Below, piece by piece: positions 10,635 through 22,274 of a DNA stretch of 64,000 nucleotides. Made by a program: the position numbers and the translations under genes. The number at the start of each line of letters is the position of its first letter. The first letter of the stretch is position 1. The notes below the pieces were generated by a model that saw nothing but the letters and a program-made list of their open reading frames with translations, did not search any database and was not told the origin of the DNA. This DNA is from Thelephora terrestris. Taxonomy: Eukaryota > Basidiomycota > Agaricomycetes > Thelephorales > Thelephoraceae. The stretch spans positions 1,178,001 through 1,242,000 of the forward strand of contig WIUZ02000004.1 of the NCBI GenBank assembly GCA_015956445.1, in the 5' to 3' direction.

Positions 10635-13410
10635 TCACCGCGCGGACACCTTCAACCCCTTCGACTCGCGCTCCGCGCCAACCGGCAGTTGTGGCTGTCC
10701 CTGCATGTGTTGGAGAGCGCTCTCGTTACGGATAGACACCAGGACCTCCTTGCAGTATTTTAGTTTTTGCAATAGTCGTTGGTGCGTCTTCGCCGTCTCC
10801 TGGTCCAAGCTATGGACCCCTCGCAACTCAATCATCATGACCTCGCTCAACGTCCAGGTTGTGAGGTTATGGTGTTTATCGATATGCGAGATGGCTAGTG
10901 CCTGGGACGAGAGAATGACCTTGGAGTGGTCGTAAAAGTTGAACTACGGCTTGTCAACAACGGGTTCACACGAACAACTCGATTACGACGAACCTGGATG
11001 ACGTCCGAACTCATCATGAAGACAACCACATGTTTCATCCGCAGGTACTTCTGCACGAAGTCCATCCCAGTAGTCTTGAGATGATCCTCGTAAGTGTAAT
11101 CGTAGTCGCCGTACAGACGGTTCATGATGTAACTCTCGAAATGGTTAAGCAGGTACATCTTCTCTGCGAGCTCTTCGGGTACATCTTCAGCGCTATGGTT
11201 CTTCCGAACATAGACAGCTCCTTGTCGCCTCGGAGTAACGTAGTCAAGGTGGCTGTAGCACTGTCAGAAATTGCACAAGCACGCTCAGGGAGGCCACATA
11301 CGCTTTGTCTGGGGATACGATTATACTCGTGCTATCATTGTAGCGAACACCGACAGACCCGTCGGTTAAGGCGTATCCCATCCCGTATTTATGACTAAAG
11401 TCAACCCACGAGACGATAAACACCTTGGCCTCGGAAAGGGAACGATCCTGCTGTGGATCACGGAACAGTTTGCCCACAGATAGAGCCTCGAAGGCAAGCG
11501 TCAACGTGTGTGCCGCAGCCTCAAACGAAGTTAAGCCCGCGGTTGATCCCGTGCTGGAACTCGTCAGAACAGCTACAGCGAGGGGCATGTTAGTTAAGGC
11601 GCGCGCCAATGGTGAGGGCTTGCACGTACTGGGACGGGCAGGGTGCTTGACGTTCTTAGGCTCCCGAGTTCCTCGTGTGTCCTTCGTCTTCGCCCTGTCT
11701 TTGAACCTCGGTGGAGAGTCCGGCGCTTGCGGATCGTTCTCCTGCTCGTGAAGGTTGCCCGCGGTGCCCCCTGGGACCATCTGCGCCACAATTCTAGCCT
11801 TCTGAGATTCGAGCTCCTTCTTCCTTAATTCTGCGGCGACCTCCTCTACTTCATCAACTTCTTCATTAATGTCACCCAACGCACCAGGCATATTGCATGC
11901 TGCTGGGCGAACGGGCGACTTTTGTCTCGCGGCCTTCTGTTCCAGACGTGCGGCCTGAAGTTTCCGAATGAGAGAGGATTCGCGATTGTTATTAGTGCTC
12001 ATAACGAGTGGTTGCCTGGCCGAGCTAAGGAGAGCGGAAATTGGGCTACCGGGTTGGACGGCTTTGAGGAACTCTTTCTCCTGTTGAGCGAGAGTAGATG
12101 TGTTCGCCGTGGTGGTGGTGCTGGCTTGACTTTTGGAGTCAACTGCACTGGGGACGGCAATTTTTGTGTTGTCGTCATCCAAGAGGGCTTTAGCGCGTAA
12201 GTTGGCGAGGTTTACTTTGGATGCGGTTCGAGAGATATGACTGAAATCGGGAACAGAATCATGGGCAGTGGAAGGAAGGCGAGAAGGCACGGTGCCTTCA
12301 GTAAAGAATTGATGGTCAACAATTTGGTGAAGGGTAGGACGCTTGGAAGGATCGGGGGTGAGGATCTGTTGGATGAGTTCCTGGACGTGTATGGAGATGG
12401 AACTATCGTTCGGGAACTCGTATTCATTATCACGGATACGCCTAGAAGTACGGTCAGTCGAGGGCATATACGAAATAGAGGGTGCTGCTTACTTGTAGAT
12501 GGCCTTGACCTCCTTCGTTTGGAATGGGGGACGACCAATAACTAGTGTGTACAAAATAACGCCGATGGACCAGGTGTCCACTTCGAAGCTATGACCGTTT
12601 GCGGTGTCGAAGAGCACCTCTGGAGCAATGTAGTTCGGTGTGCCACAGATAGTCTTCTTGCGTTCACCGGGGTTCTCGATCAGAGCAGCAAGCCCGAAAT
12701 CGCCGACCTTGACGTTCATACCGGCATCCAAAAACAAATTTCCGAGTTTAAGGTCGCGGTGAATGACCTGATTGGTATGCATATAGCGGCAAGCTCCTAT
12801 GAGCTGTACCATAAGGAATCGGACCTCTGGGTCGGTGAAGCGACGTCGGCGACGTAACATGTCCATCAGAGAACGGTTGGGACACAACTCAAGAGTCATG
12901 TAGACATTATCTTCGTCTTCGAAACAGTCTTTGAAAAGAACGATGTTGGGATGAGAGAGCGACTTGTGAATCTTGATTTCTGCGTAAAGCTATATGAACA
13001 ATATGTTCAGTAGGTGAAAGTGAATCTCAGGGTATATGCGCCATTACCTTGGTTTTAGCCTTCTTGGTTTTGAGAGATGATTTGGTGACTACCTTACACG
13101 CTTGTCGCGCGCCACGAAAGTCCTTGACTTCGTATACTCGAGCGAAACCGCCCTCGCCCAGGAGGCCGATGCGAACGTATTGCGCATTGCGTTGTTGGTC
13201 TATGATAATCTTCGGTGGAGATGGAGGTGTAACTTTGGCGTTCTGTCGAGGCAAAGGCGGAGAGTTGGACCGCTTCGGTTTGTCTGCCACCAGTTCCTCT
13301 TTTTGTGGTGGGGGCGGGGAAGGTGGCTGTTGGTGGTGATTGGCCCTACGGCCATCGTTGACGTCGGTAAGAGGGTATCGTTTCTGCTGTACTGGGGCTA
13401 ATCTTGACAT
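10635..13410 (-). CDS. CDC5: Polo-like serine/threonine kinase
   Basis: Mitotic kinase acting at spindle poles, kinetochores and the division site; the fungal forms are Cdc5 and Plo1. ATG at 13410 ([14 protein letters not shown]) is the first in-frame ATG. After a proline-rich N-terminus the kinase domain begins with the glycine loop [13 protein letters not shown], with ACKVV supplying the ATP lysine. Next exons carry [11 protein letters not shown] (catalytic loop), GDFGLA, and the activation loop [14 protein letters not shown] with the conserved activating Thr, then [14 protein letters not shown] long linker (about 12470-11500) follows. C-terminal polo boxes are seen in [18 protein letters not shown] and [14 protein letters not shown], then in the second box near 10900-11160. 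The gene ends SKGLKVSAR. At least six short introns. The domain order kinase, linker, two polo boxes matches the family. Confidence 0.93.
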
Positions 13411-14006
13411 CGTAGCGTTCACTTTTCTTTTTCTTGAGGCCTAACACCAGTGCGATAGGAGAGTGAACGTGCTTGAAGCGTGTTGCTTATGTAAGCTGGT
13501 TCGTTTCTATCTCATACGCGTTCGTCACGTGAGTTTCACTTGCACACCCCGTGCCTTCTCCCTTTGCGATACAGAGGACGGGCGGTAACCGCGGTAGCGT
13601 TCTAGAAACTGAAGAAAGTCGATTTTTCTAAGGTATTGAACCAGATATCCTGTATTCATGCGCAGAAATCTGAGCTTGCCAACCCACGGCTGGTTTCAAG
13701 TTCTCATATAAATTCGAGGACTCATGAAAAAAAAAAACCCCGTTTCCAAAGCTTGGATGAAGATGCTTGACTTCACTCCTGGAGCACATATCCTGCTATC
13801 TTCAAGGTAAAGATATCTGTGGTTTTTGAGAGCCTTGGTCGTAGTCGTGTGGAGGTGGGTGATCGGTGGTACGTAAATAGAACGCCTGTCAGGTCCCGAC
13901 TCGACTGTAGCGACTGCGTAGGCACAGCCACCGTTGCAAGGCAAAATTATACCCTGGTTTCCGGCCAACTCTTATACCCTCCCCTCCCTCCCCTCAGCCT
14001 AGAGCG
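13411..14006. other. Divergent promoter region: Polo / surface protein
   Basis: Shared upstream region of the minus-strand Polo gene and the plus-strand surface protein. It holds the paired ACGCGT/TCACGTGA elements, an A11 homopolymer near 13727, and a TATA-like TTATACCC followed by CT-rich sequence just before 14007. No gene seen. Confidence 0.5.
13516..13532. promoter_or_regulatory. MCB-type and CACGTG elements upstream of Polo kinase
   Basis: ACGCGT (13516-13521), the MCB core bound by MBF in fungi, sits next to the palindrome TCACGTGA (13525-13532), a bHLH-type site. Both lie about 105-125 bp upstream of the Polo ATG. Their function here is inferred from motif identity and position only. 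Confidence 0.4.
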
Positions 14007-15606
14007 ATGGCTACAATCCCCACCAATGCCTCCACTGTCGTTATCGACGACACAAATCCCGCTCTCGTCTACAGCGGCTCTTGGGTCAGGTTCGTCTCGA
14101 GCGCACTTCACATCTCTACCAAAACAAACGCGAAATTTTAGAGGTGGAGTCTCGAGTGAGTACAACGTCACAACTCATGGTACCACACAGAAGGGGGCTA
14201 CTCTACAATATAGTTTCCGAGGCGAGTTATCGATGCTGTTTCACCTTCCTTGTGCTGATGTCGCCGCCTGACAACAGGTACATCTGTATCAGTGTATGGA
14301 ACCATCGGAACAGATACCCCCACCTCTACGTATACCATCGATGGTTCCACCCCTTCAGTCTTCGCTGCGGGAAAAGAGAGCACATTCGTGTATCAGCAAC
14401 TGTTTTTCCATTCTCCGACACTCGCCGATGCAGAGCATACGTTGCTAGTTACCAACACGGGCTCCGGCGAATTATGGATTGACTTTCTTGTCTACATAGA
14501 CCCCAGCCCCGCTTCATCTTCGACTTCCTCATCGCTCCTTCCCTCAACCACACTCTCATTACAACCCACGTTCACTTCTCATACTGTAACACTTACTACA
14601 TCTCAAGCGCCCAACCCCGATACTCCAACACCGATTCCAACAGGCAGTGGGACGACTACTAACACCCCCGACCAGATCAACCCAAGCAGCAAATCTTCAA
14701 TACCTGCACCAGCCGTCGCAGGGGCTGCGATTGGGGTGTTAGTCCTAATCATCACTCTCATCTTCGGCTTGTTGTACTATCGGAAGCGTGCAAAACAACT
14801 CGCTGGCGAGGATTCATTAGAGAAAAACAATGCTTTTGGTAAGATTGCGATCCAACTCCCCCCCATCGCAAACTCACCTCGAGTGTCCTGTAGATCCCCC
14901 AGCATCTGGAAAGGCCGGCCCTGGTGCTCCCATCACACCCTTCACGAGCGCGTATGCGCCCAGCCCCCATACCCCCTTTGGCTACGGGAGTTCCAACACA
15001 GACATGTATCTCCCAAGCCCCGTATACCCACCATCGGACTACGGTTATCAGAATCAAAGCCAACCTTCTACACCAATATACCACTTCTCAAACCACTACC
15101 CCCTCGGGCCAGGCTATAGTGCATCGTCAGAGAATATCGCGGGTGTCGGTACTGGCTTAGGTTATGGTGGGATGAACCACCCAGGCTCACAACACGGGGG
15201 TACTCAGTATGGATATCCGATCTCCGTTGGTCAACAGGATTACCTTCAGAACCCTCATTCTCCATCCATCGGATTCGAACAAAATCCATACACTTCATCG
15301 GATAGGCTTGCAGTCCCAGAACGCCGAAATTCTCTCGAGAGTGCTGAATCGCACGCCTCGTTGGCATACCTATCGGGTGACAGGGTCGCTATGAACCCGT
15401 CTTCACCACTCCCGGACGCTGTGCCGGGGCCTCCACCTACCCAAGCCACCCCTCAGCAATCAGAAAAGGGCGGTTTCATCGTGTACAACCCAGAGATTCG
15501 CCAACACGAAGATGGCGGGGTGAGGCTCGACGTCGAACGACCCCCCGGCTCTGGCTCTCAACAACAGGTTGTTGACGTACCTCCAGTATATAAACCGAAC
15601 TACTAG
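14007..15606 (+). CDS. Single-pass membrane surface protein with Ser/Thr-rich stalk, function unknown
   Basis: ATG at 14007 (MATIPTNASTVVIDD). The ectodomain pattern (VIDDTNPALVYSGSWV, then SFRGTSVSVYGTI) is one I recognise from many mushroom-fungus membrane proteins of unknown function. A Ser/Thr/Pro-rich stalk (SSSTSSSLLPSTTLS) leads to one membrane helix (VAGAAIGVLVLIITLIFGLL), a basic stop-transfer RKRAK, and a long Pro/Tyr/Gly-rich cytosolic tail ending PPVYKPNY. There is no classical signal peptide, so a type III or N-out anchor is likely. Introns: 14090-14141, 14222-14277 (GC-AG) and 14839-14893. The ligand is unknown; a glycan- or wall-sensing role is only a guess from architecture. 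Confidence 0.8.
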
Positions 15607-15992
15607 TGTGTCCCGTTCTTTCAGACACCACCGCGACTTCACGTGTACATGTACACACGAGTTGTTTCGTTCCCACTCTCTTGCCTCGTATCCAAGCCTC
15701 GCTCTATCCCCTTCTTCTCTCCGCCGTGTTACACTCGTTTTAACATCCCGTTCATTCCCATTTGTTGTCACTCTTTTTCCGCCAGGCCATCCCTGGTCAT
15801 TGTAGGAGGGCAGGCACCCGAATCGCGTTACTGTATGTAAAATAATTACATTGCTCAATACAAGTTCGTATCTATGAAAAGTGGAAAGCGAACATCATCG
15901 AATAGATATGAATGCTGGAATATACATAAGGTAGCGGAGAGGTTGACGGGGGAAGATGGCGAGTGGAGCTAATGATGGGGTATTATGTGTGG
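15607..15992. other. Intergenic between convergent genes
   Basis: 3' flanks of the surface-protein gene and the Rab-GAP gene. A perfect 14-bp palindrome GTGTACATGTACAC lies at 15643-15656, and CT-rich sequence follows. No gene seen. Confidence 0.5.
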
Positions 15993-18100
15993 CTAATGTC
16001 CGAAAAGTCTCCCGACAAACTTGTCCCCGCCCGCAAGCAACAATCCCCCGACGTACCTCAACAACTTCTTCAAGTCGTTCCTATGGTGCCACCTACCCGC
16101 ATCTCCTAGAGGACGGATCCCATACACCGCCATGGCAATCCCTAAGGCGAATACGGCTCCAACAAACATGGTCTTCTTCTGCACGTTCGCCCTAGCGAAT
16201 ATGACCTTCCTCAGCTTCCCCCTCCTCGCAACTTTCCTCATCTGCAGCTCCCTCTCCTGCCTTTCCTTCATCAGAGCCTCCTCTACCGGGTCGACATACG
16301 GAAGGACGACGAGCTGAGGCGTCTTCACGTATTGCTCCAATTCGTCGTCGGGAGGGAGAGATGACAAGGGTTCCGTCCAGGTAAAGACCACGCTCCTGGG
16401 CCCCATAATCTTTTCCAGATCCAGTTTCGGGTGGGAAGGAGGGAACCGAGTAAAGAGATCGTCGGCTTGACGCAAGAGGGAGGAAAGGGACATTCGAGCT
16501 CTAGCGGGTTGACCGGGGGTATCTGGCCATGGGTCCTCGACCTCAGGCTCAGGTTCTGACGGAGGTGTAGAAGTCGATGTCGGTGGCAACTTGGACTCTT
16601 CAGCTTCGACCTTTGTAACCGGCTCGTCAACCAGGGTGATGTCGTTCTCGGTGAAGGCAGGGGGCTTGACTACCAGTGTTTCGTCGTCCAGTGCTGTTCT
16701 ATCCGATCCCACCGTTGATGTGTCGAGTGAGGGGGTAGAAAGTTTCCTAGAGACGTCGGAAAATATCGAGAGGGAGTCCGTTGTAAGGGATCGAATTTGC
16801 TCATTGACATCTACCGGAGGTGGAGTCGACGGTGGTGCGTCCACAGCCAGTTCTACGACCGAGGGTTCTTCAGGCTTCGGAGTGGGTTCGCCGTTCGGGA
16901 GGGCGTCAACCTTGAGTTTCTCATTCACTGCTGCCGTTGTATCCTCCGTCTTAGTCACTTGGGTGCCTTCTGCGTCCGATATAGGAAGCTGTGGGTCGCC
17001 TTCCTCCCCTTCCTCGTAAAGGATGGGCAGACTACTCAAGATGGAATGAAGCATTCCTTCTTCGCCTACGGTTTCAAGCCATGTGACTTCCTCCTTCCGT
17101 GATAGAATTATCTGCACGCGCAAGTGAGACATAAGGCAGATGGCGTAAAGATAAACCTACTGCTGCGGCGACGTAAACGCAAGCGACTGGCGGCCTGACA
17201 AGCAGATAGTCAAAGGTATGCTGAATGAGGGCCAGTGTCGGCATGTCATGGGAAAATAATGTTAACAAGTTGGAGAGAGCGTAGTAAGGCGTTGGGATGT
17301 TCCTTTACACGTTGTTTAGGCTCTCCTCTTAAACAACAAAGCGGGCCACCAACCGTTCGAGAAGCTGTGCATATTCGGGGTCAATCAGCCTCAGTAAGTT
17401 CTTGAGAAGCCTAAACACGGCCTATTAATTCAAACAGGATGCGGGCACTAAGGCGGTGCACAAACTGGAGGAGTCCTATCAGGGGTTCCAGGCCAGGGCC
17501 CATTGAGTCTCGAAGTCGATGAATGCTCAATTTCTCCACGGACGCTGACTGAATTTCAGGCGGTAATGTCAGGAACAACACGCTGATGATATCATGGTAC
17601 CCCTATATCCTCAAGTTTAGCACAACTCGCTCTCCGGATGGTAGATACCGCACCTGGTAGTAATTCAGAGTTGGTCGCTTTCTGAAAATCGACACTATGA
17701 GCTCGTTGAGCCTTGTCTTCATTTCCTCCTTGACCTCGTCGCTCTCTCCTTCAAACTGGTATGAGCATTCCGCTTCGCCCGCCCCATATGGGATGGTGCT
17801 TCACCTGACGGGTAGTGGACGAAACTTCTGTCGGTATCCAGCATGATTTGACGTTCGTCCCGGTGAGATAGCGACTCTCCTTTTTCATTGGCGACAGTTT
17901 CACCGTTCATTAGAGGCTCGGGAGAGTTGGGTGTCGTCGAGGTCGAAGCATTGAGAACTTGTGGCCTGTTACGCTCAGCCACATGCATCAACTACGCGTC
18001 CCTTGCAATACGTTGCTCACCATATCGTCACACGTTCGTTTCCAAAACCTCCTGGGTTTAGGCTCGTTCGTCTGAGCCGATCCCAGTCCAGGTGGGGCAT
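15993..18100 (-). CDS. GYP8: TBC-domain Rab GTPase-activating protein, TBC1D20/Gyp8 type
   Basis: Stimulates GTP hydrolysis on ER/Golgi Rabs (Rab1/Ypt1 type) and is anchored by a C-terminal membrane helix. It is cut into many small exons, easily mistaken for separate genes. Reading from ATG 18100: MPHLDWDRLRRTSLNPGGFG, then LMHVAERNRP; an insert; LDTDRSFVHYPSG; a TBC core with RKRPTLNYYQ joined to GYHDIISVLFLTLPPEIQS and HRLRDSMGPGLEPLIGLL; IDPEYAQLLER joined to NIPTPYYALSNLLTLFSHDM; VYVAAA joined to IILSRKEEV. The YYQGYHDI block is the family's Gln-finger region; the Arg-finger segment is represented by IMLDTDRSF. A long acidic Pro/Thr-rich stretch (about 16330-17000) precedes the C-terminal hydrophobic helix (MFVGAVFALGIAMAVYGI), matching TBC1D20 architecture. 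An upstream first exon may exist beyond 18100. Confidence 0.85.
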
Positions 18101-18274
18101 GATGTATGGTCAGGAAGGATGATGTGGGTCGGCAAAGTCGGAGGATCTGGTTGGCTGGCTGTCGGAACGACGGATCCGTTGCCGCGGCAGCTTTATCCGG
18201 ACACCACACTGCCACTGGAGCATGTCACCCGCACCCCCTCCGGCCCCGAGTCACAACCTCGAGTCGCACATACG
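18101..18274. promoter_or_regulatory. Bidirectional promoter GYP8 / cystathionine gamma-synthase
   Basis: 174 bp separate the two divergent start codons. No CACGTG (Cbf1-type) site is present despite the methionine-pathway gene on the plus side. If GYP8 has an extra upstream exon, the real shared region is shorter or overlapping. Confidence 0.5.
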
Positions 18275-20305
18275 ATGTCGACCAAAACGTTGACCACTGC
18301 AGTTCTTGGCTCGCCTGTCCCGCCGTTCACCTCACACGCGATCTCCGTCTCTCTCCCAACGTGGAAGGACAATGTCGGGTACGAGGAGGGCGAGAAACGG
18401 GTGGTCGACTCAATGGTCACAGGATACCCTAGATTCTTTATTCACAGAAGCATCCAAAAGGTATGCGGTGCAGCCACGCTCATTCACAATTCACCCAGTG
18501 TACGAACGTTATCTTATCTTTCTGCTGATCAAATTTTGCTTTAGCTGGCCAGCATATGCGAGCAAAGGTTTGGAGTTTCCGGCGAAGAATGTTTACTATT
18601 CCCCACCTCGACCGTCGCGAACCATTGCCGCGCTTTTATCATCCAACAAGCCGCCAAGGATAATCTGCGGTTTTCCGTTCGCATCGCCCAGTTTCTCCTC
18701 CACTCCGATGAAAAGGACAAAGAGACCTGTGTCCCTTCATCGAAACTCGGCGCGGAGCTACACATCGTTCTGTTCCCCGCGGACAAAATCCAATATGTGA
18801 GACCTTTCTGGCAGCACACGGGGATGGGCATTTCTAGCCGCCTCGCCGAGCATTGTCTATCTCTCCTTCCGGAAGAGGCCGTACCGGCTTCCCCTACCGT
18901 TTATACCAAACCAAAATTCTCTCACAGGTACTCTGTGAGGGAAAAACAACGGTCGTTTTCCGGTGCCCCCAATGAGGTTCTTACCGACGATCATTCGACG
19001 TACCTGGAGGAACGATACGGCCGAAACCTTTCCCAGGACGCGAGCACCTTTGCAAAACGGGCATTACGTCGTAGGATCGCTGGCGTCCTCCTGCGAGACG
19101 AACCCGCTGTTTGGGACGTGGTCGGATCTACCGACTCAGAGTTGAAACCCAGTACTCGCGGCGATGGCGTGACAGAAGATGATGTGTACCTCTACCCAAC
19201 CGGGATGGCCGCTATTTGGAATGCTCATCAAACTATAACTGCCGTGAGACCGGCAGCAAAAAGCGTTGCGTTTGGGTTTGTATTCCTCTGATGTGGACGT
19301 TGTATGAGGTCACAACTGACGTCTGGGATAGGTGGCTTTACGTAGATTCCGTCAAGGTTCTGGAGAAATGGGGTCCAGGCTGTCACTTCTTTGGGTTTGG
19401 CCACGACGAAGATATTGATTCACTCGAGGTCTTACTCGAGGCAGAGTCTAAGAAGAACCCTGGCTGTCCGCCGATTATGTGTCTCATCACCGAGTTTCCG
19501 AGCAACCCTCTTTTACGCTCGCCGAACCTCCAACGGTTACGTGACCTGGCAGACAAGTACGAATTCCTGATAATCGTCGACGAGACTATCGGGAATTTTG
19601 TCAACGTGGAGGTGATGCCCTACGCGGACATCGTGGTCAGCAGTTTAACAAAGGTATTCAGTGGATACGCGAACGTGATGGGAGGAAGGTCGGTGGATCA
19701 CAAACCGCGATATTATTCACATGGAAAATCTGACTTGCCGCAGCCTTGTTTTGAACCCACGGGGGAGATATTACCGCGCCCTGAAGGACGAGCTCTCGTC
19801 AACTTATGAAGACATGTACTACGGCGAGGATGCTTTGTACATGGAGCGCAATTCTCGCGACTTTGTCCGACGTATCAAGGAGACGGACGAAAACACGGAA
19901 GCAGTGTGCGACTTGCTCCAATCACGTTCCCAATCCGGTGGTGCGATAAAGGGTGTATTCTATCCAAAGTGGACCTCTCGAGAAAACTACGATAAGTGTA
20001 GGAAGAAAGGACCAGATGGGGTCCCGACTGGGGGATTCGGGGGACTTCTCTCTCTCACGTTCCATTCGGATGCCGCCTCCAGGGCATTCTTCGATTCGCT
20101 TCCGATTAATAAGGGGCCTAGCCTGGGAACAAACTTCTCGCTAGCATGTCCGTACACGGTGATAGCTCATTACACCGAATTGGAGTGGGCAGCGGAATAC
20201 GGCGTTGAAGAGGGACTGGTAAGGGTCAGCGTGGGGATCGAGAGCAAGGAAGATCTTTTGGGGCGGTTTAAGGTTGCAATAGAGGCAGCTGAGGCCGCTG
20301 TCTGA
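18275..20305 (+). CDS. STR2: Cystathionine gamma-synthase (fungal Str2/Met type)
   Basis: PLP enzyme joining cysteine and an O-acyl-homoserine to give cystathionine in the transsulfuration/methionine pathway. ATG at 18275 ([20 protein letters not shown]). The N-terminal extension includes [13 protein letters not shown] and [13 protein letters not shown]-type sequence read across an intron near 18462-18545, as in the long fungal enzymes. The catalytic half has [39 protein letters not shown] (PLP aspartate) and SSLTKVFSG with the Schiff-base lysine. Introns near 19278-19331 and 19689-19744 restore AFGWLYVDSV and [14 protein letters not shown]. It ends AIEAAEAAV. Length (about 600 residues) and motif order fit Str2-type synthases better than the shorter bacterial MetB. 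Confidence 0.93.
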
Positions 20306-20841
20306 CCGAAGCTGGCTGTATTTTTATTACAGGAGACGAGGCTAAATATCGGAAATGAAGCGAGGACCCTCAACGCGGACAGAGCTCCCTAGGGGGTCGG
20401 ATCGGCCGCTCAGTATGCTAATCAGAATTTGGTACTCTCATATTGGAGACACTCAAGCCTTGGCTGACGATTCGACGCTCCACATCGGCTGTTGAAAGTC
20501 CGTGACCAGCCCGCCGTTTGATGCGGATCCGACCCAACCTTGTGCCCCCAGTTCTCGCTCGAATCCCTCACACTCGCTTGAACCTGACGAGAAGAAGGAG
20601 ACCTCAAGGGCTTCTGAGGACTAGGAAAGTGGACTATATCTGCTCATACCACGATAACAAACCAGACGACCTACTTCAGCTATCTGATTACCTAACCTGA
20701 GAGTTGAATCACATGCGAAATTTTGGAACCCCAATGTTGAACCCAATAAAACGGTTTGTATTTTAATCCGACCCCCCTCTCTCCCAAAATCTCTTCCCAT
20801 CTCCCTCTCTTTCCTCCCAACCATCACCATCTCCTCTCGCA
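20306..20841. other. Intergenic: promoter of the perilipin-like gene
   Basis: No gene supported. A CT-rich leader (20770-20840) directly precedes the next start codon, with a TATA-like AATAAAACGG about 100 bp upstream of it. Confidence 0.45.
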
Positions 20842-22013
20842 ATGTCCTCGACAGAATCTTCCACTTCCCCCACTCCCGACAACTCCACCTCTCCTCAACA
20901 ACCACCCAACCTCACAATCTTCTCCCGCGTAGCCTCCATCCCGCTTGTGAACGAGTCTTTGACGACTATTCACGCCGTTTTGTGCGGCAACCAATACACT
21001 AGCGCACCCTATGCCACTGCTCAAAACTTGGGCAAGTCCGTCTATCACATTTCCGAATCGATCCAAATCCGCCTGGCCCCTGTCTTGATCCGGGCTGATG
21101 GCCTCGCCAACAAAAGTCTTGACGCCGTCCAATCATATTGTCCCACCCCATTCACTATCACCTCCGAGGAACTGAAGAAAGAGGTCATGCAGCGTAGGGA
21201 ACATGCCTACCATACCGCCAACAAGGCCTTGGATGACCGAGTCCGCACTCCTGCGTACTCGGCGGCCCATGCGATTGATCAGGTACTCTCGCTACTGATC
21301 TCTTGCTTCTTTCTGCAGCTGACTTGCCCATCACAAGAAATTCACACCAATCGTTGATATCGTCGAGGATGCCGTCAAGAAGCTGCACACCAAGAACGGT
21401 GACCAGGATATCAATTCACCAACGGCCGACTTTCAGTATCAACGCGCCTACGCCTTATCTCGTGATCTTCGCGAGCAATTGGCCCGTTACTCCGTTGAGC
21501 AATTCAAACAGATCGAGAGTCAGAACGCCTTAGTGTACGTCAAGACTCTTATCTCGATTTGTCATCGCACGCATATGATCGATCCACAGGAACCGGGCCT
21601 CGGTCACCGCTCAAAAGATCATCGAGACAGCTTCCTCCTCCTATAATCTCGCTCAGTCCAAGGTTCACGAGCTTAGCGACACCATGCTTTGTGAACTGAA
21701 GAAGATTCAGACCAGCACTTACCAACTCCCATCTCAGGTTCAGAGCAGCCTCAAGGACATCTCAGACGGTTTGACCACCTCCATCCACGAACTCAGCAGT
21801 ATCATCTCCTCAGACGCCCCCTTCAACGAGAAAGCCGGCAAGGTCAAGGAAACGGTTCAGCAAAAGGTCCAACCCCTCCTTGATGCCGCTACCTGTCGTG
21901 TACAAGAGATTCTGAAGGTCATTTCATCCCGTGGTCAGGAAGCGAAAGAAGCGGCCGAGGAGAAGGTTCAAGAGAATGGACAGAACGGCTCCGTTAATGG
22001 ACATGCTAAGTAG
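20842..22013 (+). CDS. Perilipin-like lipid droplet protein (Cap20/Mpl1 family)
   Basis: Coats lipid droplets and protects triacylglycerol from lipases; in pathogenic fungi the family (Cap20, Mpl1) also supports turgor. ATG at 20842 gives MSSTESSTSPTPDNSTSPQQ, then the conserved SRVASIPLVNESLTTIHAVL region, AYHTANKALDDRVRTPAYSA, and repeated amphipathic 11-mer-type helices (QLARYSVEQF-like, HELSDTMLCELKKIQ, KAGKVKETVQQKVQPLLD). Introns lie near 21283-21342, 21536-21591 and possibly 21663. It ends NGSVNGHAK. The alternation of helices without a membrane segment fits the family, and the strong codon bias suggests high expression. Family call is by motif memory; confidence is good but not absolute. 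Confidence 0.85.
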
Positions 22014-22274
22014 TTCTATGTCCCTCGAGCTCTTCCTTTCTCCTTAGAATCCGTTTCACTTTTCTTGTATCAAGTCACAGGGTATTTAAGGGCCTGTTTA
22101 GAATCCACCCCATGGACGTTTGTAGACCCCCCCTCCCTTTGTCGTACCTACCTGTCTGTACCTCTCTTCTGGCAACTCCGTGTCAGCCTATGACTTCCCA
22201 CTCAAAAAAATCCAAGATATCTGGTCACCATACTGTAGCCGATATTCTATGGGTAGATCGTACACTATCGAGCC

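Noticed and set aside
13411-13422. Polo start at 13422 (four codons upstream)
   Set aside because: That codon is GTG; ATG at 13410 is the first proper start.
17244-17268. A separate small membrane protein gene starting near 17268 or 17244
   Set aside because: The sequence continues the TBC1D20/Gyp8 pattern on both sides; splicing joins it into the Rab-GAP gene, and the 17268 codon is TTG.
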